A stretch of 64,000 nt of DNA from Rostratula benghalensis (Eukaryota; Chordata; Aves; Charadriiformes; Rostratulidae), in assembly GCA_013399305.1 (NCBI GenBank), contig VXAI01000340.1, positions 495,953 through 559,952 on the forward strand, given 5' to 3'. The notes below the pieces were generated by a model that was not told the origin of the DNA, ran no database searches, and was given only the letters and a program-made list of their open reading frames with translations. Position 1 is the stretch's first letter. The number at the start of each line of letters is the position of its first letter. The position numbers were made by a program, and so were the translations under genes. Positions 1 to 14,814 of this stretch are shown here, piece by piece.

Positions 1-3000
1 ATAAATGAAATCTTAACAATTTTAATCTAGAAGACAATATTTGTCAAGGTCTGGGTTTTTTAATGGAAAAATAATTTATTACAGGAAATAAGTTTCAAGA
101 CAATACAAATACAATTAATATACACAATACACATAACTACTTCCTGATGTCTATGCATTTCTTTTATGTTATATGTGCCCTTTCATTGCCTCTTGGACTC
201 CTAATGTTGACAGTGTCTATTTAGTGGTGGTGATGGTGTGTATAACTGGTCATCACCATCCTATGTCCATTTCCAGGACATGTGTTCTTTTGATATTGAT
301 AGTCTCCTCTTCCTCAACCTATGATTTACCTGGTGTAATTATCTTTGGTAACAAGTTTTTTCCAACTTGATCTTTCTTCATTGGTCTATGAGTCCATGTT
401 ACTTCCAATTTAGTATATATGGTGGGGTTTATGTAACTTCTTTGTTCTATTTCTTCTATCTGTACTCTGCCTAACTGCAGGGCAGAATAACTGAATAAAT
501 AACCACTGGTAAAATGTGATAGCCAAGAGTTCTCCAACACCAGGTTGTGACCCATGCCTATGTGCTGTGTCTTCTGCCCCTTCTTCTCAAACCCTCAGCT
601 ACCACACCATGCCTGTGTTTCTCCACAGTATATCTTTATAAAAGGCTCATAAATCTCTTATTCTATGCAGAATGTGTTGCTTTATACTATCTCTATAAAA
701 ACATGGCTAAGCTTTGTGATGGAAAATGAAATAAAGTAGTCACAGCCATTAAACAATATTTTTTTACAGCTAAATCCAATATAAACAAGGCTCCAGGCAG
801 GTCAGGACAAGTTCAGATGAGGCAAGCATCGCAAGCCTCAATGCTGATGCCTGGTAGAGTCAATATAAAGTTTCTGTCTGTTACCAGCAGTGACACTACT
901 GGAATTACTATGCTATAGTGCTACAAAATCAAATGGTAGTCACAGTCAAAACATAAATCCTGGCACTATACAGACATATATCTCTTTCTATATATATGCC
1001 TATCTCTGTTTCAGAACATTTTAGAGCATGGGATTATATTTGTTCTATTTCCTACATGGCTAAAGTCTTTGCTACAAACACAAATCCAGCACCTTGATAC
1101 CTACAGCCAGCTTTACTCTAATTTTTGGTCTTTGTACAATGCCAACAAAGCTATAAATAAAAAAATCATGCTGTGGTTTATGAGATGAGAAAATAATATC
1201 CTACTACAGAGTAGGATCATACCTTGCTTACCTGACCAGAACAGGATGCCATTTGTGAAATACTTATTACAGGAGGCCACACAGAGCAAAACTGAAACGA
1301 TATGTGATAAGTCCCAGCAGGATATCACAGATAGTATTAAATCTAGTTCATATCTAGTTCTAGGGACAGTTACACAACCAACACTTGGCAATAGATCAGT
1401 CCTTTAAGTCTGTTTATGCACAGACATTCAGGGAAATTGTATAGGTTAGTTCAACGTCATTAAATTTCTCTCTGGTCATTTCTTCACAATGAGGCAGGCC
1501 TCAGCTTTGTTCCACTCCACTTGATGTATTCTGGAAGTAATCTGAAGCCATGTCCTATGTGGAAGAGAATGTTACGCAAGCGATATAGCATCAGTTAACT
1601 CATTTCACTGCTTCTTTTGTAAATTGTAATTGGCTTTCTCACATATTTCAGTGTTGACAACCTATAGGACAGCACAGCAGTCCTGACTCCTGTTGAACTC
1701 AAAATCTGTTATAAATATACTAGCAGCTCAACAAGAACTTAATTATTTTCACCTTCATGGGCCATCACAAGTTGTTTAAATATTAAGTACAAAATTAATG
1801 TAATGTACAACTAATTTCAGTTTTCCCAGCATAATTGCTAGTAACACATTGTCTAATAGTAACCCAAATATTGTCAAGATACTGTTTCTATTGAGTTATT
1901 CAGCAATCAAACCTTAGTTATTAAATAGTCATAATAAGGAAGACAGCTTTACAGAGCTAGTGGATGGTAACTTGGGTCAGCGGATTCCAGATGGTTTTAT
2001 TAGGACTGAGGGTCTGATAATGTATTGTGATCCATTTTTGAACATAGAATACCTTTCCTTTTTTGTTTTTCTTATTTATTTTTTTTTTCCCATTCCCTCT
2101 CTAGCTACAGGCTCATTTTCGGTAATAAATGACACAATAATTTCTTGGTGGTGTTAGTGGAAACTTTATGCATGCAATTGTGAATCAAGTGCTACGTAGG
2201 TAATCTTTCTTATACTCACACCTGAATTTATTTGGGTGGACTGGCTATTCTGAATGAACACTAACTCTTTCATCAGGTACTTATGCCATTAGCTAGATTT
2301 ACAAAGACAGCAACAAACATTAACTTAAAGTACAGTAAATGCAGACAATTAAGACATTCAAACAGTGGCCAAATAGATCCAAAATAGCTGTAAGTGCTCA
2401 GTTTGAAAAAGAAGCTGACTTAAATACTATACTGCCACAAACAGCAACTCTTAAGCAGCCATTTATCGCGTCAAATTACATGATTCATTAGGGATTAAGG
2501 AGGCACTGATGAATGAAATATCCATAGAGGAATGCAGTAGAGACTTGATATGGTAAACTGTGTGCTCAGCAGATTTTGGCTTTCATATTTATCTACATTT
2601 TCTCTGCCAAAAATACCTTAGACTTCAGTGTTATACAATAATGGGACTTCCATCATATTACATATTAGTGCAGATGATTGTGTTAAGAAGGCAAGAAAGA
2701 CATTTTCAGGCACATGAGATTTGATTTAAATCAAGAGTCTTCTGCCAAGGTGTCTCAGCAATTACAGCTATTTCTACACTAGTGGCTTGGTTTAACCATT
2801 AATAATGAATGGGCACAGGTTATGAATACTTTACCTAAGCTGCAGGAAAATAATTATTAGATGTAATGTGTGCTGCAGTCCACATGGAAGAGTGTCACAT
2901 CTTGTGGGCATGCAGTGCTTTCCTCCACTTAACAGTCAAGAGCAAAACCAGCTCTTTAAAGGGATAGTATTCACACTGACTGATATTAGAGAACTCAGGA

Positions 3001-6000
3001 GACTGGTCCTGAGTCACAGGCAAATGGACTGAATGTTAGTATAAGCACTCTGAAACCCCTTCTGAACAAGTTTCCTTCTTCCTGAGAAGTTCAATAAGAG
3101 CAGACTCCCTCCTTTAGTGCCAAAAGATAGGCAGGGTAAGGAGTAGTAGTATAGTACAAGTATAGTGCATTTTCTTCTAGGTAGCAAAAGTACTACAAAG
3201 TAGTAGTAGTAGTACAGTATTGCACAGTATATTAAGGATCTCTACACTTTTCGTTGCTGTTCTGCAGTGTCTCTCTTTTCCCTTTTCACATGGAATCTTA
3301 CATCTATGAAGAAATGAAAATTTCCAGTCTTTCCACAGCATTGCAAAACTTTGCAGAGTAGCAAGATCATTTTTTCAGGGAGTACCATAGTTTGTTTACC
3401 CATTGTCCTGCAGTGCAGAAGTCCAGGGTGAGACAAAGTCCCATTTCAGCAAGCTTGTGTTATTAACAGTGTGAAAGCAGCAGATGTAAAACACCTTGTG
3501 TTAGTCTAACAAAATTATATTGGCCAAATCATATAAGCACAAGGAATTCAGCCTGCGTAAGGTCTTATGAGAACACTTTATACAATAAAATATCAGCAGA
3601 GACTGCACTCATGGTGAGCTGTAATGCAGGCCTGAGCCAAATTCTATCATTTTCCTCCTGCCAGCCATACAAAAATATGTTCTAAAAGAGAAAGAAGTCG
3701 GAAACAGCTGCTTTTGCTGTGCAGACCGCAGACAGCTTGTTAGGAATACCACAAGGTAATGCTCATGCATGGTCTATTAAATGCTCAGGAAGAAGAGAAC
3801 CAAGCCACATCTTTAAACTAAAATGTAAAGACACTGCAATAATAGTTCCTCTAAAGTAATAACTCAAGTGAAAACACCTGCTAGTTTTGCCTAAAAATGT
3901 TTTAATGTAGCAGAACTGGACTCAGATTGGAAGAAGGAGAGGGAGAGGATAAAAAAAAAAAAAGCAGCATTACTTTTTTGATAGTATTAGAACTTAAAAT
4001 GAAAAAGAAATTGCTGTGTTTGTGCTCTGCAGTTAAGAACAACTTACATTCTTTTATTACAATTAGTCTTCTCTGGTGATGTGTCAGTTCATAGTAGTCA
4101 CCCGTTTGATTACGTTTATAAACATATTTAATCATACGTACTCACATATACCAAATCTCCTACCATATAGTGCCCTCCTGTAATTACATGCAAAGTGTGA
4201 ATTATGCAACACCATCAAACATGCTGAGACTCATGGAACATTGTTGATAGTGACTATTTGTTAGGGAAATGCACTTGTCTCCTCACTAGGACATTACTAG
4301 AGAAATTTTTTCGAGAGGAAATAAACTTTCAGGAGGTGTTACAGACAGCCTCAGCCCTCTTGGGGCAGAGAGAGCCACTTGGGGGACAATAAAGTACACA
4401 GAGAAGTAGTCAGTTCTAGGCACGTGCACCATTATTTCCAGTTTTCCAGAATTTGAAAAGAAAAATGATGTTTACAAAGTCCTCATTTTGTTTAGTATTC
4501 AAATGCATCTTCAGTGTATGTAAGGTCTTTTGCACACGTACTAACATTTGCTGCCCTTTCCAAACATGTCTTTGTGTTCTTGTATTTTGCAAATATTTAT
4601 ACTCCGAATTTTACAAAACACCTGAGTAGGAAGTGCATGAGCATTTTGGAGTCCAGATGCTGTCTTTTTGTGCAATATCTCTTCTTAGTAGTGAGAACTT
4701 TCATCTACAAAAAAAAAAAATATCTTTTTTAAAAGAGATGGTTAGACTAAAAGAATCACCAAACACAACAAACATCATCTGAACACTTTACAAAAACAGT
4801 GAAGATGGATCCCTCTGCTCAGTTATGGATAAAACAACCTTCCTCAGATCTTTCTTATCTAAAAAAAAAGTCTCATCACTGATCCTTCTGGGCAGAAAAT
4901 GCAGGTTCAGGGTGTACAAAGCACATTGAGCACTACCTTCTCTTTCTCCCAGATTCCCTTATTATTTCTTTCTCTGATCCCAGATGCCTTCTATCTCTGC
5001 TTTCAAGTCAGTTGTTTTTTTATGGCTATGAGTGTGCACAGAGGGCCTGGAGAACAGATGCATTCACTGAGATATGTAGCACTGTAAATGAGAAGACGCT
5101 TTAATGATGCTTAATCTGCATCTTTCAAAAAATAACTATTCAGCAAAAGCCCAGAACTCCACGTTGTAATTGATTAAAACCATCTCCAATTTTTCCAGGA
5201 GAGTTTTAAAGCTCTTTGAATTTTTTCCTGAAACATAAATCATTGGAACAGCATGTTGCTATGTTATGCAATGGATCTGTAGAATATTAAAAAATGAAGT
5301 TATATAAAATGTACATTAAATATGTGATGCTCCCGATTATTCCAGTTGTTACTGCCATAAAAAGAGACTTCAAAATAGAAAAAAATGCTTCCATTTGTTT
5401 TTAAAAATGATGAAAGCAGAGACATATTTACTCTCTGTCAATAATAAAAAAAAATAAAATGGAAGGATTAAAGTTGTTTATTTAGTCATTTTTGAAATTT
5501 CCTATAGCATGCAACTAAGACAGAAAATTATCACCTGCCAATATGCAGTAAAATGACTGTTTATATTAGATAAACTTCATTTTTAACCAAAATGGGGGAA
5601 AGGAAAAATGACCTGTTCAATTACACTTAACACAGAGCCAGAATTCACCGTAAATCACAAGTGTTAACATCCAACTTTGAATTTCCCTCTATTCAAAATG
5701 CATATTTTTAAAAGATTGAGTTTCTGTGGGCTCCATATATAATTTACACTCCCAAAGCAAAGCCTTTTTATTATTATAACCACATTAAATGTAAATGCTC
5801 TAAAGAAAAAGATTTAAGTGAGATGGAAATGGAAGTAAATGGAAATGTGAAGTGAAATGAAATTGCTACTTTAATATATTTGTTAAGTAAAGTCTGCAAG
5901 TGCCATCACTATGGAATCACAAAAATATGAAATGAAAACTGAAAAATGAGGGAGCTGAAGATTCATCTCTTGAGTCAAATAAATGGGAATGCAAAGAAAC

Positions 6001-8484
6001 ATTTCCCGGAGAGGTACTGGGCAATTTTTTACAAATGTGATATAGCAGTTAATGAAAGACATTTTCAAGAAATCTGAGACTGGAAAGATTTCTGTGATGA
6101 GGTGTGACACCACAGATTCAATCCCAGCAATTTCAAACTGCTCATCCAGTTTTTCAAATGATTTTATTCTTCAGATTTACAGAAGTCTGGAGAAAAAATT
6201 CCTGATTACACTAGCTGAGAACTGGTGTCTTGCATTTCTAATAAGTTTGCTTTTACACTGGCCACCTGCTTACAGATGGATAAAGAAATCAACATTAAAC
6301 AACACAACAGAATAACCTTGCTGTTAAAAGAGCAGAATGCTGTCCTGAATGGGAATTGTGTATAGCTGTTGGCAAGATGATTAGTGGTACCATTAGCACA
6401 TTTAATAAAATTGGACTCACGCATGCAAGTGAAATTCTCCTCATGATTTATATCACTTAACCAGAACTGAATCAAGCATTTAGACCTTTTTTTTGTATCT
6501 GTCTCATTACACCACCTGGGATGGGAAAGCACTGATCTGCTCCTGTCTGCACTGACCCGCCTATCAGTTCCCGTCTCCACATCTTGGAGCACAGCTCTGA
6601 GCTTTGGCCTCACACCCAGTGCTGGAGTTCCTACAGTATCTCTGTGCGGGTACTGGGACCTTGATTGGCACATCGCCTGCTGGCAGCAAATTAAATTAAC
6701 TTGCTCCTGAGCACATTCAAAATGCTCTCTTTACATGCACTCTTACACTACTGACTTGTACATTGAAATTTCTGAATCTTTGGGACAGGAGAAGTCTCCC
6801 CATTTTTCATCAGATTTCTTATCTAAAACTATGTCAACTTTCACAACTATGTTTAACAAAATTTTCATTATGCAGCTTCTGGCTCACAGCTGAACCAGGA
6901 TCAATAAGTGGGATACGAGAAATAATTGGTATATCCTCATTGTTTAAACTGAGATTTTTCTGTTCTGGATAGGAAAGTTCGTGCCCTACCAGAATCTGAT
7001 CCTGATGAAAGGCATGACCATCTTTTCCCTCCTAAATTCACTTTGCAGAAGTAGTTTCTCAGTTCTTGTCCTTTGGAAGAACTGATTCAAAACACTGTAG
7101 AGACCTTCTGTGAACCCAGAACTGGAATTGCATGGCATGAGTAGGACGTACCAATAGCATTCATACAAATGGGAAATGAATTAAGGAAAACTGTAATTAT
7201 GATCCATCACTCTAGTGATATATTATTTATGAACACTATCTGGGTAATATTACAGACTGACCCACTAAGTACTCTCTGGGAATTCCTATGAAAGTGGAAT
7301 CCCACAGAGGTTATATACAAGGTGGTACTGTGACTTACACCTTCCAGACAAATACAGCAGGAAAATCAGAAATAAAATTTATCAGAGGATTTTAGTCTGT
7401 GCATGCATTTACTCTAAAGAAAAAGACACAAAAATTGACAAAAAGACAAAAGGTTTACAAATATTCTGCAATGATCTTGTCTCTTATATCATCTCATCCT
7501 GCTATGTGGAGGAAAACTTTTCAGCATTTCAGCCTACATGGAGTCCCATTCTGCTTTGTTTCCCAACACCTCTCTGTGTGGTGCTTCTGAAACATGATAC
7601 CCTTTTGAAAGGATGCTCAGATGTGAAATGTATTTGTCATCTTCCTCGACTGTTGTATGGAGACACCATTGTTTCATAGGGACTTTTGGGAACTCAAGAG
7701 TTAATCAGAGTCAGTGTTTTTGCTTCTATATTGGAAAGTTTTTGGAGACCAATGTACAATAAGCACAGAAAGGTGGCCTCAAGAGAGTCATAAGAATAGC
7801 AGGTTTAGAATTAATGCATGATTTTGGACAGATAGTTGCTAATTTTTTTCATACAAATTTCCAACATTCTCAAGATTACTCTCTTCCTTATTTCAGCAGT
7901 CTCCTAGAGAAAACCAATGACTTACCTTCCACTGCCTCAATGTCCTTATTCTTAACAGTCCTAATCTACTTGGTCTTTGATAATAGCTTATACTTTCCCA
8001 AATGTCCATTTTCCTCCATGCTCTCTTCTGAGCAGATATTGATGGCAGTCACAACGCAGAATCTGGCGTGTCCTGAGCCACCAATCCCTCTCTGCAGGAA
8101 CTGTATCATCTTTCCCATATATCTTGGACATATATGTTAAGGTTGCCTCAATCATTCTCTGAGGTACTCATCTCTTCCCTCTGTTCTGTAGATGGCTATA
8201 TTTAGGTGAAACATACCTTCTTTGCTCTTAACTATATCACAAAGCAATTCCTCTTGCCATTTGCCAATTATTAAGTTTATAACAGAAATTCTATTAATTC
8301 CTAAACAAGCTAAACAAGCAGCAAAAAAAAGTAAATGTTAGACAAGCGCACGAAATGGGCAAGTCCCATGGGTCATTCTCATGTTTCACTACTAAACTCT
8401 TTCTTTTACTTTCAGCACAATCACTTGCTCTCTCTACTCTGGCCCATCCCTTATCTTCCATACAATTCATGCACTAATCCCTAT
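1..8484. other. Unique AT-rich DNA, no gene recognised
   Basis: No frame here exceeds about 155 codons and none resembles a known protein. There is a short AGT trinucleotide run at 3199-3214, an A run at 3951-3963 and a degenerate GGAAATG-like purine tract near 5822-5866. The stretch 5100-5800 is rich in homeodomain-like words and might include conserved non-coding sequence, but nothing in a single sequence proves it. The segment 6480-6680 is more GC-rich than its surroundings and contains a 155-codon minus-strand frame that I do not recognise. Confidence 0.6.
3199..3214. repeat. (AGT)n microsatellite, short
   Basis: About five tandem AGT units, with scattered AGT triplets upstream from 3141. 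It is a simple trinucleotide repeat with no sign of function. Confidence 0.7.
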
Positions 8485-8665
8485 CTTCTCCCTTTTCAAT
8501 AATGTTTGTCACATCAAGTGCTTTATTGAAATTTAGATAGATTACATCTACTTCATTTCCCTCGTCTAACATGGTTTTATTTTATCAAAGCAAGTTATCA
8601 GATATGTTTAGTGTTATCTCTCTTTGGTAAGTACTACGTGGCATTCACAGGCTGATCCAGACGTA
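8485..8665 (-). mobile_element. Ancient CR1-type LINE relic (reverse transcriptase motif A region)
   Basis: Read on the minus strand, 8507-8551 translates as VDVIYLNFNKALDVT. This aligns with the reverse transcriptase motif A of CR1/L3 LINEs, where the family has a [15 protein letters not shown] core. The catalytic aspartate is now asparagine (LNF instead of LDF). Flanking bases, including an upstream block around 8560-8630, keep the spacing expected for the same ORF2 segment. No poly-A or octamer tail is seen and both ends fade out, so this is an internal fragment. The divergence is much greater than in the other CR1 copies of this window, suggesting an old amniote lineage. It is a dead fossil with no coding capacity. 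Confidence 0.75.
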
Positions 8666-11600
8666 CCCTGCTCATAAGCACTATCAATTTACTTTTCCTT
8701 CCCAACTGTACCCCCTGGCTATAAGATCATTTTAACTCTAGAAAAGTCACATGTTCTTACAGTCATCCACATCCAATGTTCTTTTAGGAAAACATCCTAA
8801 AAAATTCCTAAAAAATTCCAAATAAATTATAATGTTATTCTTAGGTTCTTGTGATCCAAAGCACTTTGAAGACCCCAAGTCAATGATGGGACAAAACTCA
8901 ACATAAAATGTCAGTTGTATACTCTCTGGGGAAACTGATTTAAAAGAAGCTATGTTTTTGATCATAACACCAGGTAGATTTTATTCATAATGGTTATTTT
9001 GGTAGAAGCATCTTTCTGCTAAATGGTCCTTCTCCTTCTATACAAATATCATTTTTTACAGTTTCTGCGGGGAAAATTGAAGTGCAATTACTCTCCTGAT
9101 ATCTTCTCTAGTCCCACTCTTATACAACTCAGTCAGCACCTGCAGCAAAAGAGAAATGCTCCAAGAAAACGATAAATGAACTGTCACCTTTGAAAGGAGA
9201 TATGATTTGTCATATCAAATTGCTATATTAATTCTCTACAGTAAATGCTGGATCCCATTTGCAGGTGACAGAGTATTTCTGATGCTTCAGAGTAGGGACA
9301 AAAATGAAAACAGTAAAAAAGGTAATATACCTGACTTCTTAGGAAAATTCTTTCCTAACATTCACAGTTGGTAACATGAAGAACCCATGAATTATTCTTA
9401 CATCAAGTTCAATGGAGCTGGTCCCTAAATGCATGCAGGATTAAGGTCACACTAAGTATAGCTACACTAAGAACATTTTCTCTGGGAACCAGCACATCCA
9501 TACTGGAGAAGATAAAATCAGCCAGATTCATAGCTAAGGGAAGAGAAAAAGGGATTAAAACCACTTTTCAAAATTTTATCTGTTCATATGCTCAAGATCA
9601 GAGACTTGATCATTGTTCCACAAGTGTCCACCATGAAAAATTGCAAAGATTTTAAGAAGCTGCAACTTATGTCATTAATCCAATTGACACAAATAATTGT
9701 CTTTCAGCTTAAAGAAGGAGGGGTATTACTAGTTAGGAATAACGTAATTATGGCACAGAAACTTGGAGTGACTTGTTAAAATTCACAGAAAGTGTGAAAA
9801 GAAGGTCATCACACCCTGTGTGTTTTGAATAACACCTGGTCTATTAATGATATGAATGCATCAGAAGTTGTGACTATCTGTGTTATAGAATGGCAGAATT
9901 TGTCCCATCATGTTGTCTGGAGAAAAATAGGAAACTCTGCAATGTGTTTTAATTTATTCTCCTGTGTTCAAACTCATTGTGCATGCAGAAACAGACACCG
10001 CAGTGATTAGATTTAATAGGATTAAGACTCCCTGATGCCTTGCTTGTACAGTCATTGTTCAAATTCTTATAGAAGGAGCGTTTTAATTTCATTTCATTGT
10101 AAAACTCAAACTTCATTACCTCTTCAGTTCATTTATAATGTAATTCATTACTTGTTATTTATTTTCTCTTCTAATAATTACACCTCTACTTCACCTTCCT
10201 AATGCGTGATCTCTGTTACTGTGCAGTATTCTCTGTAAGAGGCTTGGTACTGTCTGTGCGTTGTTGACTTTCTGGTTGCAATTCTCTCTTTTAGTCCTTG
10301 TCACTATGAGACCTGTGTTCCTTGTAACAGAAATGCACCTGTGTATACAGATAGTTCCTTTTCTTAGCCCATTCCCTGAACTGCAAAATTCAATCTCCTC
10401 TTTTGTTCAAGCATAACTTCACCAGAGAGAATAAAGAGACTAAAGGGAACAACTGTCAGATACCAAAGACCTGCTTTCCTCTAGGTATCCTTACTGCTCT
10501 GGTTTTTCGCCAGGAAACTGTTCTCATTTCTTTTCTATACACAAGGTGATTGAACAAAGGTTGTTGGATCATTTGTTAGTGGTTTGAGCAGGCAAATATC
10601 TCTAGCACATGCTGCTGGACTATTGCAATCCATAAGGATTTTTTGTGTTGATTGGGACTGGACAAAAAAACTGGACTGGAGCTCTCTGAGCTGCTGGCAG
10701 TGGTGCTGTTACTGGTAGTACTCAGAAAAAAGGGCTGCTTTTGTCACTGCTACTCTATTCTACCTTTAAGGGGAACTGTGAGATCTGTTGTTAGTACATG
10801 TACATCTTCTGTAACTAGCAGCACAGATAAGAACTTTTCAGTATCTTGAGCCCCTTCTTTCCCCCAGTGATTTGCAACATAGCTCCTATGTATGTGCTTT
10901 GTAAGCAAAGCAAGAAAAAAAGCCAGTTTATCAATTCTAAAAAGAATACACTCAAATCATCATGGTTTAGGAAGAAATCAAGGCTAGTTTCAACCCCTCT
11001 AGAATGGATTGTGGCAAAGATCTAAATTAAGTCTTATTCAGATGACAATACATTTTTTCATTTTTTAAATCTACTCTGTATATGGGCGTGATAGTTAAAT
11101 ACAGTATGCTTTTGAGTAAAATCCAATAGGCACAGTGTTCTCTTCTTCTTAAATACCCCTTATGAAGTTAAAAAGGAAGGGGAAAAAAATAAAAGGACAG
11201 ATACGTTCTTTTACACTTTCTCAATGCTAAAACAATGGCTAAAAGTTTAACTTGTCAACGTAGTCTTTTGGGCTGGGTGCAACCCCAGTCTATCACCCAA
11301 AATGCTAGAGATAAAAACTTCACTTTCAGAAAAATAAAGCCATACTTTTCTCCCCTAAAGATCAAGGCAGAGATTGACAGTCAATGTCACAGTTGTCACT
11401 GCAGTTCCATCTTACCCAACATTAAAGGCAAGTTGATAATGATAGGTAAAAGATATGAAATGCTGTCATTCTGCCCGGCTTATAGTACCTGATATTTCAT
11501 ATGGTGAGGGTAATGTATTTTCACCATGTCATTTAAACACTCTCCTTTGCAGAGTCAGTCACATAGCTATTAAAATTTGCAAAGGAGCTGTAAGAATGAG

Positions 11601-11977
11601 GAATGTATGTTGTACATTGCCAAGGTACTCTGTGGCCATTTCTGCATAAAGCAGTTTATTAAATGTATTGGTTTTAATAATATTTTAGCAATAAATACTG
11701 TTCTGGTTGTAGTGAGATATATGGAGCTACTTTTTTGTGTGTTGCATACACTATGGAACTTAAATTATCAACTAAAATGTGGAAACACATTTCTACTCCT
11801 TGAGACTCAGAAGTGATGAGATAAACAACAATGCAGTTGACTATACATAATTTGGAATTGGTAACTTTAGTATAAATAAGCCTTTTTGTAATTTTAGTTT
11901 CATGATTTATTATGTGTGTTATAGTAATGTTCAAGTGACTACATAAAAGTCAGAGCTTCTGTATCAGTATAATGAGG
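8666..11977. other. Unique DNA, nothing recognised
   Basis: Short chance frames only. A small direct repeat of an 11-base unit lies at about 8796-8820. No RNA gene, transposon end or promoter architecture was recognised. Confidence 0.5.
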
Positions 11978-12112
11978 TTTCTCAGGGAGGTTGTGGAGGC
12001 TCCACCCCTGGAAGTGTTCAAGGCCAGGCTGGACGGGGCGTTGAGGACAGCCGGTGGGAGGTGTCCCTGTCCATGGCAGGGGGCTATTCTATGATGGTGC
12101 TGTGATTCTATA
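11978..12112 (+). mobile_element. CR1 LINE 3' tail fragment
   Basis: The sequence begins in the coding end of CR1 ORF2, in the block that encodes the REVVE-like stretch before the ORF2 stop. It runs through the leucine/aspartate-rich last codons and the GGCAGGGGG motif, and ends in the ATTCTATGAT/TGATTCTAT octamer-like tail typical of CR1. Most of the usual short 3' UTR between GGCAGGGGG and the octamers is missing. The copy is 5'-truncated, as is usual for CR1. Its GC content is clearly above the flanks. It is non-functional. Confidence 0.9.
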
Positions 12113-14736
12113 ATTATGATAATCTGTAATTTTAAGAAAAAATACAAAAATGCCTCTAATTGAAGAAAATGAGAAGCGTGTTCAAATACAGCACTACAAG
12201 ATGCTTCCATAAAAGCAGGCACAGTAGTAAAATATATATTGGACAGCAAGTTATTGGTCAGCAACAAATATTAGTTGTTGAAGGAGTACAAAAATCACTA
12301 AAAACTAACTGAAATCACTTCATGTACTTGGACTTCCTACTAATACTATAAAACTTTTAGCATTGCCTGGCACAGCATCTCAGTCTTAATTTTTCACATA
12401 CTTGAAACTGTCTGTAATCACTTTAGTTACAGCTTTCTAAGGACGGGAATTATATGAAGTGTGCTTATCACCTTTTAAATATCTCAGATCAAGTATTTCT
12501 GCTGCATTTCCTACTCAGAATTATGTAAATTTAAAATCTTATGAAACTATTATAGGAATTATATAGGCCTAATTTTTATAAACTGTACCTTGGTTCTTTG
12601 AAGATTACTATTCTATTCAAGATAAAAGTGTTTGAGGATACATTATAATGCTCGAGTGATAAGTAGATATGAGTTATTTGTGATTTCCTGTAGGTGAATA
12701 TTCTGATTACAAGTTTGAATCAGTAGCTGCTATGGTATTAGATGCCTTTGATGGATTCAATCTATTCCTTCATATTTTTTATGCATTTTAAAATGCTGTT
12801 CACAGAGTTATTCTTAGCACTTGTGTTAAGTAGAAGTTTGATAACTAATTTTCTTTCTTGTTTTTGTTTTGGTTTTTATCTGAATAAAAAGGATGAAATA
12901 AAGAATACTTGGACTTATACCTACATCTTTGAAATTTGGAGTGAACCTAATTTGGGAATGACTAAACCTGTGTTTTATTTTTGGTATTATTGTCATTGAC
13001 AAGCTGGGTACCCTTTTGACTAATCAATGTTTCAGTAATTAGCTTTTAGTCTAGGATTATATAATTAATATCAAATTACATTATTAGAAAATAAAATAAA
13101 GTAATAGTTACAGGTTACAAATCATTTAAGCTTAAGACCAAAAGACTGTGGGAGAGGAAGACTCAGTGGATCCACAGTAACACAAGACATCAACATAGGG
13201 AAATCATAGAGGTTATTTGAAATTTGCACTCTCTAGTCAGTAAATTGTTAGTTCTTTTGTTGTTAATTCACCTCACCTTCTCATACTTTGACGTCTTCAC
13301 TGCTTAATGCTGGTATTTGGTTCAACCAAAAAGTATGGATTGGAGATATGTGTTTCTCCACATTTTTTTGGCAAAGACTGATGCAAATATATATAATCAA
13401 TTAGATTAATAGAACAGTTTATTTGAAAATAAATCAATGGATTTATCTTCTCCCTTTGCAGAAGCATCAAAAGGCATCACACTGTAATTTCTTTGTGAAA
13501 TCTGAAACTTCTGTGTGAGTAATTGGTTATTTTAATTATTCATTATCTTCATTGTAAAAAAAAAATATTGCACCTAATTTCTATTATGAATTAATCTAAC
13601 TTTAGTGTCTTTTAAGCCTTTTCTTCTGATAAAATACAGACCAATCTCTTTTCCACATAGGATAACACAATCACCCAATTATTTTCCTTTTGATGACTGG
13701 GCTAAATTTCTCTATTGTGTTACTTAAAAACTAGTTTTAACACTGTTGATAATTTTTGTTGCTGTTCCTGAAACATTAGAAGCTTGTGAGTATCCTTTAG
13801 CAGTCTGACAGTGGCAAGCAAACACTAAACGAAACACAAACATAGCTGCAGATCAGTAGCTAAAATTGCCTTGATACTTCTGCATCAACATGTTCTAGGA
13901 GTGTCTTTTATCTCTTGTTCAGTGTCAAAAAAAGAAGTCTCACTTACTTTTAGTTAGATTGAGAGCACCTTATACACCTGTTGAAAAAGCTAGGAACTTC
14001 CAGATCCTTAAAGCTCAGCTGCCACCTGAGTGATATACACCCATGTTTTCATAGAGGCTTTCAGCTCTTTTTCAGAGTAACTGAAAAATAAATCTTGGTC
14101 TAAGCCATTTTAATTTTATGACTGTTCAGCAGTTAGGACCTAGCTTATCTCTACATGCTATAGGAAGGCATAAACTAGCCATATGTTTGCTTTTCTTTTC
14201 TGCCAAATCTATATGGTAGTCTTAAAGCACAACCAGCTGAACTCAGCCAAATAAAGAGATATTACATTCCTTGCTGCTTTTTACCCAGCTGCAGCTGTAA
14301 AAGTTGCAGTCAAGTTCCCCCTTCACCAGTTTGAAATGAAACCTACTTCTCCTATCACTTACAGTTGCCCTTTTAGCCCTTTCTTCCAGAGCTGATCCAA
14401 CTTTTCTTGAAATAAGTGTCCATTAAGATGAACAGGTTATATATACTTATACAAACATATAACTCTAAAGACTATTTAAATTTCTTTTTCTGTACAAAAG
14501 CATATTTTACCTACTGTGGGAAAGAGAAAGGCCCTTCTCTATCTCCATCCCTCTGTTGGAAATTAAGCAGCTTGTAGAATTTGTCTTCTCCCACCATCCT
14601 TCCTTCTCTTACTCCAGCATTGTATAGTATTTTGAAGACTGTGGTTCTCTTGTAAGACTTCCTTTCCATAAAGGACAGAACTGAGCCTGAGTCTGCCATG
14701 TTATACATGGACTGTTTTAATAATAGTGTTTATAGT
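12113..14736. other. Unique AT-rich DNA, nothing recognised
   Basis: The stretch is strongly AT-rich and holds only short chance frames. An A run lies near 13557-13565. I see no repeat family and no gene. Confidence 0.5.
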
Positions 14737-14771
14737 GGTTTGTTTTGTTTTGGTTTGGTTTGGTTTGGTTT
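14737..14771. repeat. (GGTTT)n / (GTTTT)n simple repeat
   Basis: Two GTTTT units are followed by four GGTTT units. The block stands about 45 bases from the 3' edge of the minus-strand CR1 piece that begins at 14815. It could be incidental. Confidence 0.8.
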
Positions 14772-14814
14772 CTTTTGTAGGAGAGGAATAAACATGTCTT
14801 TAAATATAAGAGAA

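Noticed and set aside
6206..6673. 155-codon minus-strand frame over a GC-richer block
   Set aside because: Arginine-rich start but no similarity I can name to a cellular or viral protein; the GC content reduces stops by chance.
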